64,000 nt of DNA from Pontibacter ummariensis (GTDB lineage: Bacteria; Bacteroidota; Bacteroidia; Cytophagales; Hymenobacteraceae). Position 1 is the stretch's first letter, and each line of letters starts with the position of its first letter. Of this stretch, positions 9,466 to 16,016 are shown piece by piece. The stretch lies in contig NZ_FZOQ01000015.1 of assembly GCF_900188175.1 (NCBI RefSeq), positions 105,125-169,124 of the forward strand. The letters are read 5' to 3'. The notes under the pieces are model-generated. The model ran no database searches and had not been told where the DNA came from. It worked only from the letters and a program-made list of their open reading frames with translations. A program made the position numbers and the translations under genes.

Positions 9466-10269
9466 TTAACTGTAGTTTGGTAAAGGTTTCAGATTCCGCA
9501 ACAACAGCAGTATCCCCATAAGGCCGCCGCTGGCCACAAATACATAAAAAGGCATGAGGGGATCCCAGGCGCCACCCAGGCGAAAGCCCGCAACAAGAGC
9601 CGTTGCCACGCTTAAGACCAGGCCATAGGTAAACGCTTTCACCAGCATGATGGCTGCTAGTACATAGCCCCAGGGACGGCGCCTCCAGAGCAGTACTGCC
9701 GCCAGGGCCGTGCCTGGTACCACCACCGACAGGTCTAAGGCGAAAATGAGAGGGGGCACCTCTGGCACTTCCCCATGTAGCACAAACTGAAGGCATTGGG
9801 AAATCTCGACAATGCCGAGGGGGATGGAGATAAAGAGCAGAAAAACGCTGATCCCTCTTACGGGGGTCTGCCGCGTAAACTCCTTACTGATCCTGCGGGC
9901 GTTTAGGGAGGCCAAACCTTGCACCAAGGCACAAATGGAAAGCGAGAACAGGGCGACGTACAGTAGGAAGAACAGGTTAAAGCTGGCTCCAAACAGGTAA
10001 AAGGCATAGTTATAGACCATGTAGCCAAGTAAGCCCATCCACACCAGCTGTGCCCGTTCAGAGCCTCTTTGGGCATAAAACAAAGAGGCAAGCAGTAAAG
10101 GGACCACCACAAAAAAAGTAACCAGGTCGTTGCCGAGCCAGGCAATCTTGATAGGGGCACTGTCGCGGTAGAGCCCCTTTATTACGAGCCCCCCACCAGA
10201 GGCAACAGCTGCCAACCCGGCTATGATCACCGAAACCGCATAGGCTCCTTTAAACTTTGCCCCTGGCAT
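9466..10269 (-). CDS. Polytopic membrane protein of unknown function
   Basis: A 267-residue very hydrophobic protein with about seven or eight predicted membrane helices (for example around residues 10-30, 45-65, 75-95, 97-118, 140-160, 172-195, 200-228, 240-258). I do not recognise the family and see no charged active-site pattern inside the helices. It sits in the middle of a three-gene operon: it overlaps the upstream gene by 20 bases and is one base from the DUF6544-type gene. The tight coupling suggests that the three products work in the same membrane process. Confidence 0.7.
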   Translation of the reverse strand: MPGAKFKGAYAVSVIIAGLAAVASGGGLVIKGLYRDSAPIKIAWLGNDLVTFFVVVPLLLASLFYAQRGSERAQLVWMGLLGYMVYNYAFYLFGASFNLFFLLYVALFSLSICALVQGLASLNARRISKEFTRQTPVRGISVFLLFISIPLGIVEISQCLQFVLHGEVPEVPPLIFALDLSVVVPGTALAAVLLWRRRPWGYVLAAIMLVKAFTYGLVLSVATALVAGFRLGGAWDPLMPFYVFVASGGLMGILLLLRNLKPLPNYS

Positions 10270-10747
10270 GGCGCTCTTTACTTATCGTGAAATAACTTAT
10301 CACCTCTGGCAACATGGTAAATACGACAATGCCCAGGCCAACGATCATGACCAGTGGCTGCAGCCAGAAATAAGTTGTGAGTACTATTTGAACTGTAATC
10401 CAGGTAACCGTTAGGATACCTGTAAAAAGCGAATAGGTCCAGGCCCAGTGTTTAGCAGGGTAAATGTTCAGCAGGCCCGCCCACGCCCAATCAGGCTTAA
10501 ACAGAAGCCCGACCAGTGTTAGAAGCGGGAACACGCCCATACAAAACAGCAGCAGGATACCCGGCAACAAGTAAGTACTGAAGGGCGAATGCCCCAACCA
10601 GGCTGTGCTCATGCCCAGCAGGCTTCCCCTTGGTTCCAGGATCAACAAGGCTCCACCGACAAGCCCGTTCAGGCCAAGTAGCAGGTGTAGCAAGCCAAGC
10701 AGGTACAGTGCAGCAGGAGGCTTCATTTCAGTAGGATTAAGGGGCAC
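10250..10747 (-). CDS. Small four-helix membrane protein of unknown function
   Basis: A 165-residue hydrophobic protein with four predicted membrane helices (about residues 14-38, 58-85, 100-122, 128-152) and a basic C-terminal tail. First gene of the three-gene membrane operon. The start could also be the internal ATG at codon 8, since the first seven residues are polar and precede a signal-like helix. No family recognised. Confidence 0.62.
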   Translation of the reverse strand: MPLNPTEMKPPAALYLLGLLHLLLGLNGLVGGALLILEPRGSLLGMSTAWLGHSPFSTYLLPGILLLFCMGVFPLLTLVGLLFKPDWAWAGLLNIYPAKHWAWTYSLFTGILTVTWITVQIVLTTYFWLQPLVMIVGLGIVVFTMLPEVISYFTISKERHARGKV

Positions 10748-10972
10748 ATTACTGCTATAAAGTTATATCTCCCTTTAGCTGCATACACTGATGTTTATCA
10801 ACGCACGGCATGATGCTCATCAGCTTAACGCGCTAATTCCCATACGTTAACCGACTCAACCCGCAAAGTAAAAACGCGGTTTAGTTACGGTGCCCCTCCT
10901 AAACGATGCCCCTTAAAATACCAGTGGGAAATTAACCAATAAGATTGCTCTCCGTTTTATAGTTTAAGTGTA

Positions 10973-11947
10973 ATGAGAAACGAAAACCGCATGAAAACTA
11001 ACAAAGGCAGAACGGCTGAAAGGCCTTCCGATATTCCAGGTTCTGGCTGGAAACAAGTGATGCTAAGGGTAAAAGATCAAATCAGCAGCGACAACATAGG
11101 CATTGTGTCTGCCGGTGTCGCCTTTTACTTTTTCCTGGCCCTGTTCCCTACCCTGACGGCCATCATCTCAATTTATGGCCTTGTAACTGACCCGGCTACG
11201 GTAGAGCAACAAATGGAGCAGCTCACGAATGTGTTACCGCAGGAGGCACACCAGTTGCTGACGGAGCAGCTGCGCTCAATTGCAGAGAAATCAGGTTCCT
11301 CCTTGGGCTGGGGGGTAGCACTGAGTATTCTTCTAAGCCTGTGGAGTGCCAACAGTGGTACGAAGTCCCTGTTTGAGGGCATCAACATTGCCTATGACGA
11401 AGAGAACGATCGTAGCTTTTTGAAGCTAAACGCCATCACCCTGCTCTTTACGCTGGGGGGGATCATATTGGGTATTATTACGGTGACCCTGGTGGTGGGC
11501 TTCCCGGCCCTGGCGGGTAATCTTGGATTGTCAGACACGATACAAACCGTTATCAGTTGGGGCAGGTGGCTTATACTGGCAGCCATCGTGATGTTCGGAT
11601 TAGCGCTGATCTATAAAGTAGCCCCTACCCGCGACGATCCCAAGTTCAGGTGGGTGAGTTGGGGCTCTGCCATCGCTACTGTTTTGTGGCTGGTGGGCTC
11701 GCTGCTGTTCTCCTGGTACGTCAACAATTTCGGTAGCTACAGCGAAACCTATGGTTCGGTGGCTGCCGTGATCATCCTGATGCTGTGGTTTAATCTGACA
11801 AGTTTCATTATCCTGCTAGGGGCCGAAATCAACGCAGAACTGGAGCACCAGACAGCAAAAGATACGACTGTTGGCAAGCCTGAACCGATGGGGCAAAGAG
11901 GTGGCTACCATGCCGATCACGTGGCTGACGGACAGAAGAACAAATAA
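10973..11947 (+). CDS. YihY/BrkB family membrane protein
   Basis: A 324-residue inner-membrane protein of the YihY/BrkB (UPF0761) family. The diagnostic SAGVAFYFFLALFPTL segment opens the first helix (about residues 45-60), and six helices follow. The central loop has SANSGTKSLFEGINIAYDE, a family signature, and the last helix carries NLTSFIILLGAEINAELE. The C-terminal tail is hydrophilic. The molecular role of the family is unsettled: it was once taken for ribonuclease BN, which was later shown to be another protein. Monocistronic, ending at a strong terminator. An in-frame ATG at codon 7 is an alternative start. Confidence 0.9.
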   Translation: MRNENRMKTNKGRTAERPSDIPGSGWKQVMLRVKDQISSDNIGIVSAGVAFYFFLALFPTLTAIISIYGLVTDPATVEQQMEQLTNVLPQEAHQLLTEQLRSIAEKSGSSLGWGVALSILLSLWSANSGTKSLFEGINIAYDEENDRSFLKLNAITLLFTLGGIILGIITVTLVVGFPALAGNLGLSDTIQTVISWGRWLILAAIVMFGLALIYKVAPTRDDPKFRWVSWGSAIATVLWLVGSLLFSWYVNNFGSYSETYGSVAAVIILMLWFNLTSFIILLGAEINAELEHQTAKDTTVGKPEPMGQRGGYHADHVADGQKNK

Positions 11948-11957
11948 AAAATAGAGC

Positions 11958-12014
11958 AAACAGTAAAAGCCCGCCGGGAGTGCAGACGGTGCATCCGGCG
12001 GGCTTTTACTGTTT
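11958..12014. terminator. Bidirectional terminator between yihY-like gene and proB
   Basis: A 20-bp perfect inverted repeat (11958-11977 and 11995-12014) with a GC-rich core (GCCCGCCGG) and A/T-rich outer parts that give a U-tract on either strand. It sits between two convergent genes and so serves both. Confidence 0.88.
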
Positions 12015-12049
12015 AACTAACTTCCTTAAAATTTAGCAGTAAGGCGGGG

Positions 12050-12820
12050 TTAAATGGTAAACTTGGTACCTACGTTTTTGCCTTCCACGATATCCAGGAT
12101 CACGTTTTTACGCTTTCCGTTGGCGATATAGGTCACGATGTTCTTGGCAGCCGTTTCTTTTGCGATCTTTAACTTAGACTGCATTCCGCCTCTGCCCTCG
12201 GCCTCTCCTTTTTCCGTTTGCTGCACGTACTTCTCTACGTTCTCTTCCACTTGCACCTGGTGCAGCAACTCAGAGCTCTCATCATCCGGATGCCCGGTGT
12301 ACAAGCCATCTGTATCCGTTAAAATAATCAGCATGTCTGCACTGATCAGCTCAGCCACCAGGCTGGCTAACTCGTCGTTATCCGTAAACATCGACATCGT
12401 CAGGGACACGGCATCATCTTCGTTCGCGATGGGCGTTACACCTTCCGATAACAGGCCCTCATAGCAATTGAGCATGTTCTCGTGGTGCCGGCCCGGGCTA
12501 AAGTCCCTTTTGGTGGCCAGTACCTGCGCGCACCGCAGGCCGTAATCATGAAACAGGCTGTAGTAATGCCGCATCATGCGGGGCTGGCCAACAGCCGAGT
12601 ACACCTGCCTGCGGACAGAATCATCCTGTATGCTTATCTCTCCCAGGATCTCCTTTCCGGCAATGGCAGACCCGGAAGAAACTAACACGCATTGTATCCC
12701 CTGCTCATACAGTTGGGCGATTTGACGTACCAGACTTTTTAGAATTGGTCCTACAATCCGGTTGTCCCGGTTGGTCATTACGTTGGTACCAACTTTTATA
12801 ACTACTCTTTTCTTATGCAT
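12050..12820 (-). CDS. proB: Glutamate 5-kinase
   Basis: A 256-residue glutamate 5-kinase, which phosphorylates glutamate as the first step of proline synthesis. The amino-acid-kinase fold is clear: VVIKVGTN near the start (phosphate-binding Lys), LVSSGSAIAG around residues 46-55, ANEDDAV and DNDELASLVA in the glutamate pocket, and LTDTDGLY followed by GRGGMQSKL in the nucleotide site. It ends after the kinase domain, so it lacks the C-terminal PUA domain of the E. coli enzyme, which is usual for the short form. It lies 24 bases downstream of proC on the same strand. The partner gene proA is not in the window. Confidence 0.93.
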   Translation of the reverse strand: MHKKRVVIKVGTNVMTNRDNRIVGPILKSLVRQIAQLYEQGIQCVLVSSGSAIAGKEILGEISIQDDSVRRQVYSAVGQPRMMRHYYSLFHDYGLRCAQVLATKRDFSPGRHHENMLNCYEGLLSEGVTPIANEDDAVSLTMSMFTDNDELASLVAELISADMLIILTDTDGLYTGHPDDESSELLHQVQVEENVEKYVQQTEKGEAEGRGGMQSKLKIAKETAAKNIVTYIANGKRKNVILDIVEGKNVGTKFTI

Positions 12821-12844
12821 TAGAAATCATTTTAGTACAACAAC

Positions 12845-13648
12845 CTATTCCTTCCCTAATTCAACTGCACGGTTAAACGCTGCATAGGCTGCTTCTTTAA
12901 TCCGTTCTTTTACATTGTTGTCTTCCATGGAGTCCAGCGCTGCCCTGGTGGTACCTCCTTTAGAGGCTACCCGGTTCATCCAGGTGCTTGGCGACAGGTC
13001 ATGCTGGTTGAAGAGTTCTACTGCTCCTTCAAAGGTCTGGCTCACCAGTACTTTGGCATCGCTGTCACTAAAGCCCATCTTTAACGCAGCTTCCATCATC
13101 GACTGCATAAAGTAAAAGACATAGGCTGGGCCACTACCAGATATGCCGGTAGAGGCATCGATAAAGTTTTCGTTCTTAACCTTGATTGACTTACCCGTGG
13201 TGTCCAGTAAGTTTTTGATCGTGAGCAATTCTACCCGCGACACTTCCTCTGATCCGGTGTAGGACGTCACGCCTTTCCCTACCAGGGCAGGCAGGTTTGG
13301 CATCGTGCGCACCACTTTGCGAATGCCCAGGGAACTCTGTATTTTGTCGATCGTAACACCGGCCATCAGGGAGATAAAGATCTGCTGCTGGTTAACCATC
13401 CCCTTTATGTTCTCGAAAAGCTCCTCGCTGTGAAAGGGTTTTACAGCAATAAAGATCAAATCGGCCTTTGGTACGCAATCCTCCAGTGTTTCATACACCT
13501 TGAAATACGAGATTTTCTTTAACTCCAGGATCTTCTCCGGAGAGATGTCATAAATCATCAAATTGCGACCACTCAGTAATGGGGACTTCGCCATTCCTTC
13601 GGCGTACGTGAGGCCCATGTTACCTGCACCGATTACTAGTACTTTCAT
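12845..13648 (-). CDS. proC: Pyrroline-5-carboxylate reductase
   Basis: The last enzyme of proline synthesis, reducing pyrroline-5-carboxylate with NAD(P)H. The start is placed at the internal ATG that gives MKVLVIGAGNMG, because the Rossmann GxGxxG motif then lies right at the N terminus and the length (267 residues) matches the family; the open frame continues 29 codons further upstream without conserved character. Other signatures are VKPF, RTMPNLPALVGKG (about residues 115-127) and the C-terminal SGSGPAYVF plus ASKGGTTRAAL dimer/active-site region. Upstream of proB in a probable two-gene operon. Confidence 0.93.
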   Translation of the reverse strand: MKVLVIGAGNMGLTYAEGMAKSPLLSGRNLMIYDISPEKILELKKISYFKVYETLEDCVPKADLIFIAVKPFHSEELFENIKGMVNQQQIFISLMAGVTIDKIQSSLGIRKVVRTMPNLPALVGKGVTSYTGSEEVSRVELLTIKNLLDTTGKSIKVKNENFIDASTGISGSGPAYVFYFMQSMMEAALKMGFSDSDAKVLVSQTFEGAVELFNQHDLSPSTWMNRVASKGGTTRAALDSMEDNNVKERIKEAAYAAFNRAVELGKE

Positions 13649-13997
13649 GCTTATTTTTAATTTTTTTAATACGGCAATACTGCCATTTTGCAATGCATAC
13701 CATTTACGAAATGCGCAAAGCATTTTTGCGGGCATTATCGAAAATGTAAGGTGATAGCTTTAAAATTAATAAAAATTGCACTTTATCCCTAGCTTTACTT
13801 CATAAGATTTGCCCTTGTAGTTCTTTCAGACTGTTTTACAGGTAGATGCAGCCATGGATTTTTCCCGGGAAGCCAGGCCGCATATACACAGAAGCGGCTG
13901 GGCAATTCTGTCAAAAAAAACTATTTGCAGCAACTTTCGGAGCTATTTGGGGTAGTAGAAACCTACAGACACTGAAAGAAGCAAATAGAATTATTTA

Positions 13998-14450
13998 ATG
14001 GGACTTTTCGACAAGAAATACAGTGCAGTAACAGCAAGTACCTTTACGCCCCAAAACGAACAGGAAGCCTGGATTGCCATTATGCACGCCTGCATTGCCG
14101 TAGACGAGGACATCGCCGATGAAGAACTGGATGAGTTAGCAGAAACGTTAGCTTATAAAGACTTCTTTGAGGGGCATAACGTGCGGGAGTATTACAAGGC
14201 GGTCTTGTTGGCGCACGCTAAAATTGGCAGCAAACAACTGATCGACAACAGCGTGGAATATATAAGCCCTGAGAGTAAAAACACCCTTTTTGCCTTAACC
14301 ATTGAATTACTTCTTGCTGATGAGGTATTAGCCGATAAAGAAAAGGAGTTAATCGGTTACCTGACTTCTGCCTTGGATATAGAGGAAGAAATTGCTGACA
14401 GTATCGTAGATAAAAAGCTGAAGCAGCACAAAGGAAATGAGGGGGTATAA
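13998..14450 (+). CDS. TerB-like (tellurite resistance TerB family) protein
   Basis: A 150-residue, acidic, all-helical protein resembling the TerB domain. It has a pattern of acidic residues after short helices (AVDEDIADEELDEL near residues 32-45 and LADEVLADKEKEL near 108-120), which in TerB proteins builds a metal-binding surface. It is alone: no other ter genes occur nearby, so a general stress or membrane-associated scaffold role is likelier than tellurite resistance. The gene ends shortly before a hairpin terminator. Confidence 0.72.
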   Translation: MGLFDKKYSAVTASTFTPQNEQEAWIAIMHACIAVDEDIADEELDELAETLAYKDFFEGHNVREYYKAVLLAHAKIGSKQLIDNSVEYISPESKNTLFALTIELLLADEVLADKEKELIGYLTSALDIEEEIADSIVDKKLKQHKGNEGV

Positions 14451-14509
14451 ATGCAGCAAGTACTGTATTTATACCCCGGCCGCCGGCAATCTCGTGCACG
14501 GTGGATAAA

Positions 14510-14532
14510 AAAAGGAGCTTCAAGCTCCTTTT
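14510..14532. terminator. Bidirectional terminator hairpin
   Basis: AAAAGGAGCTT and its reverse complement flank a single C, giving a GGAGC/GCTCC stem with a short loop and A/T runs on both sides. It lies between the convergent TerB-like gene and the 122-codon minus-strand gene. Confidence 0.75.
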
Positions 14533-14555
14533 CTGATAGGTCTTACCATCTATCC

Positions 14556-14924
14556 TTAAAATCTGTCTGAGGTATCTGCTTCACCGGCTTCTTCGAAGTG
14601 GGTGGCTTGTTTTATCTTCTTTTCTTTGCCCTCCGCATCTTCATAAGAACGCTCCTCCACTTCAATGGACAGGACTTTTCCTTTCAACTCTTTAGAGTCT
14701 ACCTCTGTCTTTTCTATCCCAGCTGCTTTTAAAAAGGCTGCCAGTATTGGCTGGCCGGGTTCGCTCAAATAAAAGCGTTGGTTGATAAAACCATCCTCGT
14801 TCTCAAAACGACAGTTGATGAAGGGCACATCTTTGTTTTCACTTCTTCCTTCATCTACTTCCGTTATTTTTACCACGTGCCGTCCTTCCGGCAGATAGGG
14901 CTTTTCATGTACGTTCAATTTCAT
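14556..14924 (-). CDS. Small acidic protein, DUF669-like pattern
   Basis: A 122-residue protein that is acidic and beta-rich. Its layout (a LPEGRHVVKITEVDEG opening, then a strand with IN-R-F, then PILAAFLKAAGI and LKGKVLSIEVEE) resembles the DUF669 pattern known mainly from phages, where it accompanies single-strand annealing proteins. The resemblance is by eye and weak. No phage genes are near, so this would be a chromosomal orphan. No signal peptide and no catalytic residues are apparent. Downstream it converges on the TerB-like gene across a shared terminator. Confidence 0.5.
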   Translation of the reverse strand: MKLNVHEKPYLPEGRHVVKITEVDEGRSENKDVPFINCRFENEDGFINQRFYLSEPGQPILAAFLKAAGIEKTEVDSKELKGKVLSIEVEERSYEDAEGKEKKIKQATHFEEAGEADTSDRF

Positions 14925-15144
14925 AATGTTCTTCTTTTTGCTAATTTTTTACGCAAAAAGAGTAAAAAAGGTTAAACAGCAGAAGTAATCACACCATATT
15001 AGCTAATATTATTAGTTTTACCTCCACAAAATGTGCCCCCTAGCATTTTCCTATCTAAACCGTTGGATTACCCGTACAACAAAGTAGCCCGGGAGAAATC
15101 CTGGGCGGAATTAAATTTTGTTGAATAAAAGAAGGAGACCGATT

Positions 15145-15480
15145 ATGGCAGATCAGAAAGATAAAAGCAATGAATTAAAATCACACGCAGGCGAGGGTGG
15201 AAACCTAAAGGACCAGCGCCAATCCAATACAGGTCCACAGGCAGGAAGTGCTGCAAACACACGCGGCGAGAACAAGCCTCATACAGAAGGTGACAGCGCT
15301 GGGGCCAAGAAAGCGAAGCCAGACCTTGAAAAGGACAGCCCGCAAGGCTCGCACAGAAACTCAACGACCACGACTCGTGGTGCAGACAGTACTGACAAGG
15401 AGTTCCGCAACAACCAGCCGAACGCCAGTACCCTGAAAGGGCATAAGAGCAGCTCTGGCTTGGGTAACGAAAAGCAGTAG
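15145..15480 (+). CDS. Small hydrophilic, probably disordered protein
   Basis: A 111-residue protein very rich in Lys, Asp, Glu, Asn, Gly, Ser and Thr, with almost no hydrophobic residues. It is probably intrinsically disordered, in the manner of hydrophilins or desiccation-related proteins. The start is set at the ATG at 15145 because the Shine-Dalgarno-like AAGGAG (15132-15137) lies 7 bases upstream; the frame is open 9 codons further upstream from a TTG. The purine-rich site and strong terminator suggest real, possibly high expression. No family recognised; a role in water-stress tolerance is inference from composition. Confidence 0.62.
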   Translation: MADQKDKSNELKSHAGEGGNLKDQRQSNTGPQAGSAANTRGENKPHTEGDSAGAKKAKPDLEKDSPQGSHRNSTTTTRGADSTDKEFRNNQPNASTLKGHKSSSGLGNEKQ

Positions 15481-15501
15481 TAAAAAGCTATAAAGTTATA
15501 T

Positions 15502-15556
15502 AGGTGCTTTGGCACCTGTAGCAAAAGCCTCGGATATCTCCGGGGCTTTTGTTTTG
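15502..15556 (+). terminator. Tandem hairpins ending in a T-tract
   Basis: Two hairpins follow the small hydrophilic gene: AGGTGC/GCACCT (15502-15517), then CAAAAGCC...GGCTTTTG (arms 15522-15533 and 15540-15551, with one G-T pair), followed by TTTTG. The second is the likely terminator. Confidence 0.75.
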
Positions 15557-16016
15557 TCTACCTGTGTCCGAGCTTCATGACTGCACGCTCTGTTTCCTCA
15601 ACCTCTGTCATTTCTTGACCATTTTGTCTAAGCTAGCATAGTTACTGCTAATCCTATAGAATTACTTGCTTCCTTTTTTTGTGGAGTCAGTCACTGTACA
15701 CAAGCGGACGCTTGCCCAGGGACGGGCATCTCTTAACTATGAGACAGACACCTTTGCCCAGAACATGAATGATGTTTTTTTGTAGAGCGTTCAACGAGTA
15801 GGTGCAGGGTTCTCAACAAACAAATTTGCTTGGCTCTTTTGCACTCCCCTCCTTTTTTCAAGGAGGGGTGCCGAAGGCGGGGTGGTTCATCTCTTTTTCG
15901 AAGAGAAACTCAGGCCCAGCCGGCGAGGTGAGAAGCCAGCCCAAAGCTACATAGTCTCAGTCTTGCCAACCCCTCCGTAACCTGGACAAACTTTTCTGAG
16001 CTAAGCTCTCCTCATA
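15557..16016. other. Gene-free stretch of about 460 bases with a repeat element
   Basis: No convincing gene. It contains the palindromic repeat described at 15845-15886; otherwise there is no recognisable structure up to the end of the UvrA-like gene. Confidence 0.5.
15845..15886. repeat. REP-like palindromic element
   Basis: CCCCTCCTT...AAGGAGGGG forms a 9-bp hairpin at 15846-15869 and is followed directly by TGCCGAAGGCGGGGTGG. This hairpin-plus-tail pattern looks like the dispersed intergenic elements seen in many Bacteroidota genomes. Only one clear copy is present here, so the repeat status is an inference from resemblance. Confidence 0.45.
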
